DNA from: Candidatus Hydrogenedentota bacterium
Lineage (GTDB): Bacteria > Hydrogenedentota > Hydrogenedentia > Hydrogenedentales > CAITNO01
Assembly (NCBI GenBank): GCA_903893795.1
Contig: CAITNO010000027.1
Coordinates: 1-64,000, forward strand
Length of the DNA: 64,000 nucleotides
Direction of reading: 5' to 3'
Within the stretch, counting starts at the first letter, position 1, and each line of letters begins with the position of its first letter. Under the pieces are notes generated by a model. It ran no database searches and was not told the DNA's origin. It was given only the letters and a program-made list of their open reading frames with translations. The position numbers and the translations under genes were made by a program. Below are positions 46,415 through 55,545 of this stretch, in pieces.

Positions 46415-47857
46415 TCAGTCTTCCGCGTCCATCGGCGGCACATTTCTGCGCACACCCATCACGCGGCCCGCAGTGAGCACCGTGGGCCGCCGCATGAACA
46501 CCGTGTCCAGGGCGGGCAGCCGGTCCACCGACTCGTGGCGCTGGCTGTAGGTGCTGATGAGATGAAGCGTGAGCAGCAGCCGGGCCGTCCGGTACTGGCG
46601 CGCGTCGGCGTGATAGATGCCGATGCCGTGCGCGCAGGCATGTGAGATTCGGTCCGTGCATGCGGCGGGACGGCGCGCGTCAATTTCGGACCATGCAAAT
46701 AGGTCCAGGTCCTCCGGCCGCGGAGCGGCACTGCGCGCATGGAGGTCAAAATCGAGGTTCAGCCGGTCGTACAGCGCGACCACCCGGTCAAACCAGTGAA
46801 AGATCGCGCGGTATCCCTCTTCGGCCAGGTCGATTTCAATGCGCGCCCCGTCGATCGTGGCGAGCGTTTGCACGGCGAGATAGCGGTCGCGCTCCTCATT
46901 GTCCTCGGGCACCATGCGCACGCGCATCTTCTCGATGGGATCGCCGTGGTTGAAGCTTTCCAGGATGGTCGGGATGGTGAATTTGCTCTGCGACAGCAGC
47001 GCCGCCTCGCGGAGCCACGGTCCCGCCACGTCGTCGCGGCTCAGCATGGCGTCCAATTCGGCGTTTGGCGCGAACAGATCGATGCGCCAGTCCAGCCACA
47101 TGTCATGGAAGAGCCGCACCAGCCGCGCGCCGCAGCCCGAATCGCGGCCTGGCGTGTTCTCCGCCAGCACGACCAGATCTTCAAAGCGCTTCTGCAGCCG
47201 CCACCGCGTGCGGCGCATGATGTCGTGCTCGGCGAGAAAGCGCACGATGCACAGCCGGTCCACGGCCATGGCCGCGACCTCTTCCGGCACGCGCCCGCGG
47301 AGCACAAAGGTGTCGATCCAGCGCTGCGACCATTCGCGCATGCGCCGTGCCACGGCGCTGCGCGGCTGGCGCCGCAGGTCGTCCAGCGACCCCTCATCCA
47401 TGCTTTCTCGCTGAAGCGCGGGCGCAATCTCCGCGTCAAAAGATCGCGGGTCGTCCGTGCCCGCCAGCAGTTCGTCGGTGCGCGCGTCGTACAGGTAGCT
47501 GCGGTACAGGTCGGTCACGAGCACGTAGTGGATGCCCGGTGTCCGCGACTCGCCGCACAGGGTGCGCGTGGTCCAGCAAAAATCCAGACCGCGCTCCATC
47601 ACCGTCGAGGGCGGCTCCAGCGTGCCCGGCGGCAGGAAATAGGCCGCCAGGGTGGTCTGGTTCTGCGCCCGCAACAGCCAAGGCACGGCGCCCAGCATTT
47701 CCGCGCCCGGCTGCGGCGTGAACGGAATGGGTTGTTCCCAGTCCAGCAGTGCCAGCAGACGGCGGATAAAGGTCTGCTGTTCCAGGCGTGTTGCATCGGC
47801 CAGCTTGTCCCACCAGGACTCGCACAGCCGGACAATGTCGGTGCTTGTGTTCTTCAT
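46415..47857 (-). CDS. Type IIG restriction-like protein lacking the methyltransferase part
   Basis: 480 residues, no signal peptide, predicted cytoplasmic. Three segments recall the N-terminal and helical scaffold parts of type IIG/MmeI-like restriction enzymes and PglX-like proteins: HYVLVTDLYRSYLYDARTDE (the strand usually written as 'tNg..w.lYd'), AVDRLCIVRFLAEHDIM (the 'lldRllFirFlEdrgl' helix), and RLVRLFHDMWLDWRIDLF. In those enzymes an AdoMet methyltransferase with an NPPY motif follows; here none is present, nor a PD-ExK site that I can see. Its start overlaps the stop of the winged-helix gene by ATGA, so the two are one unit. It may be a degenerate restriction enzyme or a distinct DNA-binding partner protein. 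Function unknown. Confidence 0.6.
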   Translation of the reverse strand: MKNTSTDIVRLCESWWDKLADATRLEQQTFIRRLLALLDWEQPIPFTPQPGAEMLGAVPWLLRAQNQTTLAAYFLPPGTLEPPSTVMERGLDFCWTTRTLCGESRTPGIHYVLVTDLYRSYLYDARTDELLAGTDDPRSFDAEIAPALQRESMDEGSLDDLRRQPRSAVARRMREWSQRWIDTFVLRGRVPEEVAAMAVDRLCIVRFLAEHDIMRRTRWRLQKRFEDLVVLAENTPGRDSGCGARLVRLFHDMWLDWRIDLFAPNAELDAMLSRDDVAGPWLREAALLSQSKFTIPTILESFNHGDPIEKMRVRMVPEDNEERDRYLAVQTLATIDGARIEIDLAEEGYRAIFHWFDRVVALYDRLNLDFDLHARSAAPRPEDLDLFAWSEIDARRPAACTDRISHACAHGIGIYHADARQYRTARLLLTLHLISTYSQRHESVDRLPALDTVFMRRPTVLTAGRVMGVRRNVPPMDAED

Positions 47858-48471
47858 GGCACCCCGGGCTCCTTTCTAACGTCGTGGCCCGCCGCCTCGA
47901 TATGACGCCAAAGCACGTCATCGCGGCGGCCGAGCAAATCGCTCCCCTCACGCAGGTACGTTTCCACAGGCGTGCCGGCCCCTTCGGCCAGTGCCAGCAG
48001 AAACGCCTCCGAACTCATCACATCCAGCACAATGCCCGGCGATTCAAACGCCAGGCGCCGTGCGCCGCGGCACACCACCAGCGCGCGGTCGCGCGAGCCC
48101 GAAAGCACGCACAGGCGCACCGCCGGGTCCAGCGCCGCCGCACCGCGAAGACGCAGTGCGGGCGGGGCCGTCTTTATCACCAGCGCCCGCAGCTCCGGAA
48201 ACAGCGGATGCTCCATGTTCACCTGGTAGTAGGCGCGGTTGCCCTCCACGCGCTTGAACAGCAGACCGGCCTGGGTGAACCGGTCCACTTCGCGTTGCAC
48301 TGCCCGCAGGGGCATGCCCGTGGCGGTTTCCAACTGGCGCTGATAATAGGAGGGATGGGGGTCCAGCAGGAGCGCCCTTAGGGCGGCCGCCCGGGCCGAC
48401 GAGGCAAATAGCAGCGAGAGGGAACTATACTGCCCCGAATCACTACTATTTGTCGTCATTTCCTTTGTCAT
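47854..48471 (-). CDS. Winged-helix regulator with nucleotidyltransferase-like C-terminal part
   Basis: 205 residues. The N-terminal half is a winged helix of the ArsR-like type (SSARAAALRALLLDPHPSYY, RQLETATGMPLRAVQREVDR, FTQAGLLFKRVEGNRAYYQV, then NMEHPLFPELRALVIKT), matching the domain that usually sits before a MNT-type nucleotidyltransferase. The C-terminal half (LCVLSGSRDRALVVCRGARR onwards) occupies the place of that enzyme but lacks the GSxAxGxxxxxSDxDL motif, so it is a degenerate or different domain. It overlaps the following type IIG-like gene by 4 bp. A small palindrome covers its start codon and suggests autoregulation. Such pairs are often antitoxin/toxin or regulator/effector units; this is inference. 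Confidence 0.72.
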   Translation of the reverse strand: MTKEMTTNSSDSGQYSSLSLLFASSARAAALRALLLDPHPSYYQRQLETATGMPLRAVQREVDRFTQAGLLFKRVEGNRAYYQVNMEHPLFPELRALVIKTAPPALRLRGAAALDPAVRLCVLSGSRDRALVVCRGARRLAFESPGIVLDVMSSEAFLLALAEGAGTPVETYLREGSDLLGRRDDVLWRHIEAAGHDVRKEPGVP

Positions 48472-48480
48472 ATCGACAAA
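48464..48480. promoter_or_regulatory. Palindrome over the winged-helix gene start (possible autoregulatory operator)
   Basis: TTTGTC-ATATC-GACAAA: perfect 6-bp arms with a 5-nt spacer, covering the ATG codon and the bases just upstream of the gene on the minus strand. Winged-helix regulators commonly bind such sites at their own promoters. Confidence 0.4.
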
Positions 48481-48922
48481 ATAAACCCTATATTTTCCGA
48501 AGACTATCCAATACAGATGAATACAGACACACCTAGAGCGAAGCGCAGTATATACATTGTTAGCTTATAATGCAATAGAAACTTTTGATTTGACTACAAT
48601 ATGTAATCTTTATAAATGAAAATGTAATCAAACGATGCGCAGATGTCATGCTGGCATTGAAATATAAGGCACCGGGGGGACTGATGAGACCGTCCCGACG
48701 TTCACCAGAGTGAGCGACCAAGACACTTTGGTCTGTCCCGGTCGTGCGCGGGATTCAAAAGGCCGTGATGTTAAGCGGAGCGCCTGGCGCAGTCTCTTTT
48801 CGCGGGGCATGTTGGTTTTCGGGACACAAACCGTTTGCCCCGTCAAAGTCCGGGGCCTATAATGGGAGAGTCTTGCCGCTTACATTTGCTGCGGCGTTGA
48901 CAGGAAGGCATCTCCAATTCTC
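48472..48922. other. AT-rich divergent intergenic region
   Basis: The part 48472-48640 is strikingly AT-rich for this window (ATATTTTCC, TATATACATTG, TTATAATGC, TTTATAAATG) and probably holds the promoter of the winged-helix/type-IIG-like pair; no single best promoter could be chosen. The part 48641-48922 is GC-rich, holds the hydrolase promoter and no gene. Confidence 0.5.
48835..48863 (+). promoter_or_regulatory. Predicted promoter of the alpha/beta-hydrolase gene
   Basis: TTGCCC (48835-48840) and a perfect TATAAT (48858-48863), spacer 17 nt, 60 nt before the ATG at 48923. The same pair of boxes and spacing recurs at trxA. Confidence 0.6.
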
Positions 48923-49768
48923 ATGCTGGGAATCAGGCGCAGGTTGATAACTCTGGTGGCGCTGTTGGGCGCATGCGCGGGCGCGGTTGCGGCCGATGAT
49001 GCCGCCGCCAATGCGGCCAAAACGGCCCGCCAGGACCAGACCGTCGTGTTGTTGCACGGCATGGGCCGGGGCCGGGCCTCGCTCTGGGTGCTGGAAACGC
49101 GCCTGAAGACGGCCGGATTCCGCACGGTAAGCTTTCCCTATGTCACCCATGCCCGCTCGCTCGACCAACTCTCGGACGACCTGATCAAGTTCATCAAGGA
49201 AAATGTCAAGACACCGAGCTACTGCATTATCGGCCACTCACTGGGCAACATTATCGTGCGCAACAGTTTTCACAAGGAGATGCCGCCGGGATTGAAGCGG
49301 ATTGTCATGCTCGCCCCGCCCAACCGGCCCGCCGACCTGGCCCGCGTGTTCAAGGACAACCCGGTGTACCGCTGGTTCACCGGCGAGAGCGGACAACAGC
49401 TCGCCTCGGACGAGTTTTACAAGAACCTGCCCGTGCCCGCCGTCGAATTCGGCGTGATCGCGGGCGACCGCGGCCAGTCCGTTACCTTCAAGGAACCCAA
49501 CGACGGGGTGATTACCGTCGAAAGCACCAAGCTGGACGGCATGAAGGCCTGGGTGCTGGTGCACCAGGCCCACACCTTCATCATGAACAGCCGTCAGGTG
49601 GCGCAACTGTCCGTCCGCTTTCTTGAGCACGGCGACTTCGATGTGGAACCGGACCGCAAGGCCACGGAAACGGGCGGAACGCTTTACTACGACATAGAGG
49701 ACGGGCCCGACTCTGAAAAAAGGGAGGAGGGACAGACCGAACCGCCGCCCCCGGCGGCCAGTCCCTGA
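48923..49768 (+). CDS. Exported alpha/beta-hydrolase (lipase/esterase-like)
   Basis: 281 residues with a signal peptide (about 1-24, AVAAD). Alpha/beta-hydrolase marks: VVLLHGMGRGRASLW (oxyanion region), the nucleophile elbow CIIGHSLGN with Ser106, and His in VHQAHTFIMNS near residue 220 as the likely catalytic base. The GHSLG elbow and preceding helix fit triacylglycerol-lipase or PGAP1-like acylesterases. The C-terminal 50 residues are acidic and Pro-rich, probably disordered. AGGAAGG lies upstream of the ATG at a longer than usual distance. It is followed by panE in the same direction. Confidence 0.85.
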   Translation: MLGIRRRLITLVALLGACAGAVAADDAAANAAKTARQDQTVVLLHGMGRGRASLWVLETRLKTAGFRTVSFPYVTHARSLDQLSDDLIKFIKENVKTPSYCIIGHSLGNIIVRNSFHKEMPPGLKRIVMLAPPNRPADLARVFKDNPVYRWFTGESGQQLASDEFYKNLPVPAVEFGVIAGDRGQSVTFKEPNDGVITVESTKLDGMKAWVLVHQAHTFIMNSRQVAQLSVRFLEHGDFDVEPDRKATETGGTLYYDIEDGPDSEKREEGQTEPPPPAASP

Positions 49769-49833
49769 TAGAGGCCCAAGGGCGGCAGGCGGGGGCGACG
49801 GCCCGCATTTTCGTGCAGAAAGGTGCTGAAACA

Positions 49834-50778
49834 TTGCGTATTCTGATCATCGGCGCAGGTTCCATGGGCTCGGCAGTGGGTGGATTCATGGCGGGGGCGG
49901 GACACCGTGTCACGCTGGTCGGACGGGCCGCGCATGTGGAGGCCATTGCAGCGCGGGGCCTGCGCGTCACCGGCATCTGGGGCGACCATTGTTTTACGGG
50001 CATGGATGCCCGCAGTTCCGCCGAGGGTCTGAGTTCCGGCGATTTTGATGTCGTCTTCATCACGGTGAAATCGTACGACACGGCGGCGGCGCTCGAGGCC
50101 GCGGCCCCCGTGGTGGATGAAAACACGCTCGTGTGCGTTTACCAGAACGGGCTGGGCAACATCGAGCAGGCGGCCGCGCGTTTCAGCTGGGCGCGCACGG
50201 TCGGCACCCGCGCCATCTACGGCGTGCGGGTCACCGAACCCGGCGCCATCGTTGTCACGGTCATCGCCAGCCCCACCGCACTCGGTGCGCCCCGGCCTGA
50301 AGGGCCCGTGGAGCGCGTGCGCGAACTCGCCGCGGCCCTGGACGCCGCCGGGCTGCCCACGGTGTATTCGGACCGCGTGGAAACGCTGCTTTGGGCCAAG
50401 GTCGCCTACAACTGCGCGCTCAATCCGCTCTCCGCCCTGCTGGACGCGCCCTATGGCGCCCTGCCCGAAATTCCCGAGGCGCGCCGGATGATGGACACCG
50501 TGATAGACGAACTGTATGCGGTGGGCCTGGCCCGCGGCGTGCTGCTGGACCCGCCCGACGCCGACGCCTACCGCGAACTTTTCTACCACCGGCTCGTGCC
50601 GCCCACAGCGGCCCACTATGCCAGCATGCACGAGGATTTCACGCGCAAACGCCGCACCGAAATTGACGCCCTGAACGGCGCGATTGTGCGCCTGGGCGCC
50701 GAGTGCGGCGTGCCCTGTCCGCTCAACGCATGGCTCACCGACCTGGTCCATGCGCGTGAAGCGGCGATGAGGAAGTAA
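49834..50778 (+). CDS. panE: 2-dehydropantoate 2-reductase-like (ApbA/PanE family)
   Basis: 314 residues from TTG 49834 (AAAGGTG upstream; GTG 49813 is an alternative). ApbA/PanE enzymes reduce 2-dehydropantoate to pantoate with NADPH on the way to coenzyme A; many family members act on other 2-oxo acids. Visible: Rossmann motif LIIGAGSMGSAVGG, VFITVKSYDTAAAL, VCVYQNGLGNIEQ, catalytic-Lys segment ETLLWAKVAYNCALNPLSAL, and a C-terminal helical domain with SMHEDFTRKRRTEIDALNGA, where the RRTEID stretch binds substrate in the family. The gene ends right before the GTG start of the YfhO-like gene. Confidence 0.87.
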   Translation: MRILIIGAGSMGSAVGGFMAGAGHRVTLVGRAAHVEAIAARGLRVTGIWGDHCFTGMDARSSAEGLSSGDFDVVFITVKSYDTAAALEAAAPVVDENTLVCVYQNGLGNIEQAAARFSWARTVGTRAIYGVRVTEPGAIVVTVIASPTALGAPRPEGPVERVRELAAALDAAGLPTVYSDRVETLLWAKVAYNCALNPLSALLDAPYGALPEIPEARRMMDTVIDELYAVGLARGVLLDPPDADAYRELFYHRLVPPTAAHYASMHEDFTRKRRTEIDALNGAIVRLGAECGVPCPLNAWLTDLVHAREAAMRK

Positions 50779-53475
50779 GTGCCCATGGGCCGCAGGGGAA
50801 CAGTGCGCGACAAAGGCCCGACCGGCACGGAGGCGCCTGTGGAGGCCTTCCTGTCGGCACCTCCCGAAGCGCCTACCGAATCCACGCCGCCCGCCGCCCG
50901 TTTTGACCTATCCTTCTGCATGCTCGGCGTTTTCCTCATCGTATGCGCCATGGTGCTCACCTTTCGCTGGGCCATGAGCCCGGACAATGCGCGCTTTCTC
51001 GGCATCGGCGACGCCTGGGCCTATTACGGCCCCAGCCTGTCCTACATGGACCACGCCATCCATGAGGACCATGAACTGCCGCTTTGGAACCCGCTCTATT
51101 TCTGCGGCCAGCCCCACGCGGCCAACCCGCAGAGTTTTGTGTTCTATCCGCCCAACCTGCTGCGCAGCCTGCTGACCTTTCATCCCACGCCGCTCAGAAC
51201 CCACGCGGGCATTGCGATCATGGTGCTGCTGCAGACCGTGGCGGCGGGCATCGGCGCGCTGCTGCTCGCGAGAAGGCACGGCTATTCCTACGGTGCCGCG
51301 CTGCTGGCGGCCTTCGCTTTTCCTTTCAGCGGGGCGCTCGTAACCCGGGCGATCGGCCACTGGATATTCCTGAACAGCACCTGCTGGCTTCCGTGGGTGC
51401 TGCTTTGCGCCCACACCATGGTGCATGACCGCCACCGGCCCCGGCGCGTGGCGGCCGCCGCGGGAACGGGGCTCCTGTATGGCGTGTGCATCCTGGGCGG
51501 CGTGCCGTCCCTGACCTTCATGGGCGGCCTGCTCCTCGGCGGCTACTGGCTGCTGGAAACCCTGGGTGAGGTCGTGCCTGCCGCGCAAAACAGCGGCGGC
51601 ATGACCGCCCGGTCGCGCTGGACATCCGTCTGCAAAACACTCCTGTCCGGCGCCGCGCTCTTCGCGGGCGCCATGCTTGTTGCAGCCATGCTGGCCGCGC
51701 CGTTGCTGCTGCCGTTAAGCGAATTTGCCCGGCAGACCGGCCGGGCCGCCGCCGCTGCCGGCGTGGAGGATATCGCGCCGCTGGACTACGGCTGGAAACT
51801 CGTCAAGACACTCATATTTTATGAAGGCCATTCCTCCTACGAGGGCATTCGCGGCGGAGGCGCGGCGGTGATCTCCTTCGCCCTGCTGGCGCTGCTGCTG
51901 AAACCCCGCTGGAACGGGCTGCGCTGGATGCTGCTGTTTGCCCTGGTGTTGGACCTGAGCATTTCGGGGCCCTTGCTGTTTGGGCGCCTCGTCCGTGTCG
52001 TTGCCCCCTTCATCAGCAACAACCCCGGACGGGGCATGGCGGTGGGCTGCCTGCCCCTGGCGATGCTGGCCGGATGGGGGTTGGACACCGTCATGCAGGC
52101 TTCCGCAACGCTGCGGCGCAGGCTCGTTGCCTCGGCCCTCGTCGCCGTTGTCGGGGGTGCCGTGCTGGCGACGCTGTGGTTTGCCGCCCCCCCGGGCAAC
52201 CACCCCGTGCCGCGCGTCGCGGTGGTCCTTCCCGCCATGGCCCTTGCGGCGGCCCTGCTCGGCCTGTGGCTGCGCGAGCGCCTGCTCACGGGCATTGTCA
52301 CGGCCATGCTGGTGCTCGGCGAGGTGCTGGCGTGGAACACCGTGCTGCTTCCGGGCATGATGAATCCGGCGATGCTCTACCCGTCCCCCCTGAAGAATCT
52401 CGCCTCAAGAACAAACTATGCGCTGGAGAACCGGCGCGCGACGGATCCTTCGCCCAACTCGCGCCTTTATCATCTCCTCTTCGCCATGAACGGCTATGAC
52501 CCGCTGCACCTGCTGAAGACCAGGGAAGCCGTCACCCCCATCATGGCGCCGCCGGGCAAGTCCATGATGCGAAACATACAGGCGCACGAGTCCACCGCCC
52601 TGAGCCTGCGGGGCAACCTGTTTCTCAAACGGCGCTTCTGGCTGGCCCGGGAATACTGCCCCGAGCCGCTGCCCCCGCATGGAAGACTCTACCCCTCGGC
52701 GCGCGTGGTGTTTCTGCCCGGCGCGCACGGTCTGCCGGTGCCCGCCGTGGCCATGGGCCAGATCCCCGAGACAGGCCTCTCGCGCAAAGAGAATGAAACC
52801 AGCCTTCTCAGCAACGGCCACCCGCTGCTGATTAAGCCGGAAATGATGAAGGACCCCAACACCACCGCCACCCTCGGCGAGGCCGTTCCGGGCGACCGGC
52901 ATGCCTCCCTCTTCCTCACGGTGTCCGGTCAGGGCGTCCTGAAGCTTGTTCCCATCTTCAAGAACCACGCCACCGAAGAGACGCAGTTTGGCATCCAGCG
53001 CGAAATCAAGCTGAAGACGGACGAACCCCAGACCCTCGAATTCCCCATGCCCGACAGCAAGGAGGCTCAGGTGCTCCTGCGCGTGGATTTCACCGAGCCC
53101 GCCCATGAACTGCTCATCACCGCCGCGGGCGTCGCCACCGACGGGGATGACGAGGACAGCCACATTCACATTGTGCGGCAAACGGCGAACCAGACCGACC
53201 TGCATCTCGCAGACCTCCCCGAAGCGCGGGTGTTGCTGTTTGTGGACAGCTACTATCCCGGATGGAAGGCCGCGGTGAACGGAAAAGAGGTGCCCATCCT
53301 CCCGGCCAACAACGCCTTCAAGGCCATTGTCGTCCCTGCGGGCACCAGCGAGGTGCGCTTCTCCTTTTCTTCCACCCGCGTGACGATGGGCCTCGTGCCG
53401 GCGGGTATCGCGGTTAGTCTTTCCATCTTGGCCGTCTTAGCCGCGCTTCGAACACCCCACAGCGCGACAGTTTAA
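50779..53475 (+). CDS. YfhO-like multi-spanning membrane protein
   Basis: 898 residues. After a cytoplasmic, Pro/Ala-rich N-terminus of about 45 residues, about 12 membrane helices follow (about 47-530). The first outside loop has the family's motif region: GDAWAYYGPSLSY, LPLWNPLYFCGQPHAANPQS, FYPPNLL. A large outside domain (about 540-870) and a final helix complete the protein. YfhO proteins are GT-C-like and act in glycosylation of cell-wall polymers (for example lipoteichoic acid in Bacillus); the acceptor in a diderm is unknown. The start GTG 50779 follows the panE stop directly, with GAGGAAG as ribosome site; ATG 50785 is possible. Confidence 0.82.
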   Translation: MPMGRRGTVRDKGPTGTEAPVEAFLSAPPEAPTESTPPAARFDLSFCMLGVFLIVCAMVLTFRWAMSPDNARFLGIGDAWAYYGPSLSYMDHAIHEDHELPLWNPLYFCGQPHAANPQSFVFYPPNLLRSLLTFHPTPLRTHAGIAIMVLLQTVAAGIGALLLARRHGYSYGAALLAAFAFPFSGALVTRAIGHWIFLNSTCWLPWVLLCAHTMVHDRHRPRRVAAAAGTGLLYGVCILGGVPSLTFMGGLLLGGYWLLETLGEVVPAAQNSGGMTARSRWTSVCKTLLSGAALFAGAMLVAAMLAAPLLLPLSEFARQTGRAAAAAGVEDIAPLDYGWKLVKTLIFYEGHSSYEGIRGGGAAVISFALLALLLKPRWNGLRWMLLFALVLDLSISGPLLFGRLVRVVAPFISNNPGRGMAVGCLPLAMLAGWGLDTVMQASATLRRRLVASALVAVVGGAVLATLWFAAPPGNHPVPRVAVVLPAMALAAALLGLWLRERLLTGIVTAMLVLGEVLAWNTVLLPGMMNPAMLYPSPLKNLASRTNYALENRRATDPSPNSRLYHLLFAMNGYDPLHLLKTREAVTPIMAPPGKSMMRNIQAHESTALSLRGNLFLKRRFWLAREYCPEPLPPHGRLYPSARVVFLPGAHGLPVPAVAMGQIPETGLSRKENETSLLSNGHPLLIKPEMMKDPNTTATLGEAVPGDRHASLFLTVSGQGVLKLVPIFKNHATEETQFGIQREIKLKTDEPQTLEFPMPDSKEAQVLLRVDFTEPAHELLITAAGVATDGDDEDSHIHIVRQTANQTDLHLADLPEARVLLFVDSYYPGWKAAVNGKEVPILPANNAFKAIVVPAGTSEVRFSFSSTRVTMGLVPAGIAVSLSILAVLAALRTPHSATV

Positions 53476-53681
53476 CCCAAGGAAGCCCGCAGGGATGCCG
53501 GCGGTCCCAGTCCGTAGGGTGCGTGAAGTGCCGCGCCGCGGCACGGAACGCACCGTCCTGGCTTTCCCCGTGAGACGGCGCGCAGATGCCTTGCCCCGGC
53601 AGGGGCCGGTGTGGTTAGATAGTTGCACCGAAAAGAACCCGGTGCGGGGCCCTGCCCCGGCCGCGCAGAAAGGAAGACCCC

Positions 53682-54956
53682 ATGTTCACCTCGCCCAAGG
53701 AATCACTGGTCGAAAAATCTTTCGCCAACGCGAAAGAAAGCTACGCCGCCATTGGCGTGGACGCGGACGCGGCCATCGCCCGGCTCGCGGGAATCCCCGT
53801 TTCGCTGCACTGCTGGCAGGGCGACGATGTGGGCGGGTTTGAGAGCCTGAGCGCCGCATCGGGCGGCGGCATCCAGGCCACGGGCAACTATCCCGGCAAG
53901 GCGCGGGGCCCGGAGCAGCTCCGCGCCGACGCGGACAAGGCGCTGAGCCTGATCCCCGGCAAACACCGTTTCAACCTCCACGCCATGTACGCCGAAACGG
54001 ACGGCAAGAAGGTTGACCGCGACGCGCTTCAGCCGGAGCATTTCCAGAACTGGATTGACTGGGCCAAGCAGAATGGGCTCGGTATAGACTTTAACCCGAG
54101 CTGTTTTGCCCACCCGAAAGCCGATGACGGATTCACGCTGTCGCACTACGACGCGGACACGCGCAAATTCTGGATTGACCACTGCATCATCAGCCGCAAA
54201 ATCGCCGAGCACATCGGCCGCGAACTGGGAAATCCCTGCGTGACCAACCTGTGGATTCCCGACGGATTCAAGGACATCCCGGTGGACCGCTACCGTTCGC
54301 GCGAACTGCTGCTGGAGTCGCTCGACGCGGTGTACGCCGTCCGCAGCGATCCCAAGGAAAACCTCGACGCCGTCGAGTCAAAACTCTTCGGCATTGGTTC
54401 GGAAAGCTGCGTCATCGGCTCCCATGAGTTCTACATGGGCTATGCCATCAGCCGCAACCTGCTGCTCACGCTCGACGCGGGCCATTTCCACCCGACCGAG
54501 GTGATCTCCGACAAGCTCAGTTCTGCGCTGCTCTACGTCGGCGAGATTCTGCTGCATGTGAGCCGCGGCGTCCGCTGGGACAGCGACCACGTCGTCATCC
54601 TGAGCGACGAGCTCCGCGCCATCGCGGAGGAGATCATCCGGGGCGGCTTTGAGAACCGCGTGCATATCGGCCTCGACTTTTTCGACGCCAGCATCAACCG
54701 GCTGGCCGCATGGGTCATCGGCACGCGTAACATGATCCGCGCGCTGCTCATCGCCCTGCTTGAACCGACCGACACGCTGCGCGCCTTGGAGAAAGAGGGC
54801 AACTACACCGCCCGTCTCGCGCTGCTGGAGGAAATCAAGTCCCTGCCCTGGGGCGCCGTGTGGGATTACTACTGCCTGAAACAGGGGGTTCCCGTGGGCA
54901 GCGGCTGGATGAATGACGTCCTCAAGTATGAGGAAGAGGTGCTGTCCAAGCGCTAA
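53682..54956 (+). CDS. rhaA: L-rhamnose isomerase
   Basis: 424 residues. RhaA converts L-rhamnose to L-rhamnulose, the first step of rhamnose use. The sequence follows RhaA throughout: [133 protein letters not shown] and [19 protein letters not shown]. The metal-binding Glu, Asp and His residues lie in the last four segments. No other rhamnose gene (rhaB, rhaD, regulator) is adjacent, so it seems to stand alone here, with its own terminator just downstream. Confidence 0.95.
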   Translation: MFTSPKESLVEKSFANAKESYAAIGVDADAAIARLAGIPVSLHCWQGDDVGGFESLSAASGGGIQATGNYPGKARGPEQLRADADKALSLIPGKHRFNLHAMYAETDGKKVDRDALQPEHFQNWIDWAKQNGLGIDFNPSCFAHPKADDGFTLSHYDADTRKFWIDHCIISRKIAEHIGRELGNPCVTNLWIPDGFKDIPVDRYRSRELLLESLDAVYAVRSDPKENLDAVESKLFGIGSESCVIGSHEFYMGYAISRNLLLTLDAGHFHPTEVISDKLSSALLYVGEILLHVSRGVRWDSDHVVILSDELRAIAEEIIRGGFENRVHIGLDFFDASINRLAAWVIGTRNMIRALLIALLEPTDTLRALEKEGNYTARLALLEEIKSLPWGAVWDYYCLKQGVPVGSGWMNDVLKYEEEVLSKR

Positions 54957-54973
54957 TCCGTTCCGTTGACATA

Positions 54974-55008
54974 CGCCCCCGCGGCCGCAAGGCCCCGGGG
55001 GCGTTTCT
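54974..55008 (+). terminator. Rho-independent terminator after rhaA
   Basis: CGCCCCCG (54974-54981) pairs with CGGGGGCG (54996-55003), followed by TTTCTG. It lies 18 nt after the rhaA stop. Confidence 0.65.
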
Positions 55009-55058
55009 GCTTCCGGGGACGAAGCGCAGACAGGAGTGTTCGGACAAGCCGCCCGTTT

Positions 55059-55150
55059 GGACTGCGGCGGCCTCGACGCCGCTTTGGCTGACATCGCGTG
55101 GTGGACCAGCCAAAGCGGTGTCGCCGCTGCGCTCTGCCACCGGACTCCAC
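55059..55150. repeat. Dispersed repeat family 2, inverted pair
   Basis: The arm GACGCCGCTTTGGCTG (55075-55090) faces CAGCCAAAGCGGTGTC (55107-55122), 15 of 16 pairs with a 16-nt loop. The outer parts (GGACTGCGGCGG at 55059 and GGACTCCAC ending at 55150) extend the similarity less well. A single arm of the same family lies at 19181-19214. Confidence 0.6.
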
Positions 55151-55545
55151 AATGCTTCGCCCTGCGTCCCGCCGCAGACCCTGGCCATTTACACCCAAGA
55201 GAGAGTGACAAATATCGTTTTGCGATACTACACTGGTTTCATGTATATTGCCCTTCTTGCGGGGATTAGGGTCCCCGGCAAAGACGGGAGCGACCGGGGC
55301 CCGGGTAAGGCCTCTGGAGGTGTGGGTATGTGTCCTGATCAAAGCCCAGACACGTGACGGGCCATTCTTGTCCAGCCTGCCATCATTGGCGCGTTCCGGC
55401 CCAGGACACCGGCAACGGAGCGCTCCATTCCACCCCCATGCGTATTGCCTGCCACCGAGCGTATATTGGCGGCGGCTGACCCATGCCGCAGTGGCAAAAC
55501 CGCTGAAATTCGAGGGAACCGAAACAACTGGAGGAGACCGACCCA

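Larger units (their letters stand above)
54957..55545. other. Intergenic region with terminator and inverted repeat family
   Basis: No gene. It contains the rhaA terminator (54974-55008), a hairpin-forming pair of repeat family 2 (55059-55150), an AT-richer part (55200-55250; GACAAATATCG-TTTTG-CGATAC) and a GC-rich, structure-prone leader (55262-55330; ATTAGGGTCCCCGGCAAAGA...) before the repeat-protein gene. The leader does not match a riboswitch I know. Confidence 0.5.

Noticed and set aside
46415-47857. Complete type IIG restriction-modification enzyme
   Set aside because: Length is 480 residues, and neither the NPPY methyltransferase motif nor a clear PD-ExK site is present; only the scaffold-like parts match.
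55262-55345. Riboswitch upstream of the repeat-protein gene
   Set aside because: GC-rich and able to fold, but none of the conserved cores I know (c-di-GMP, SAM, TPP, cobalamin) could be matched.
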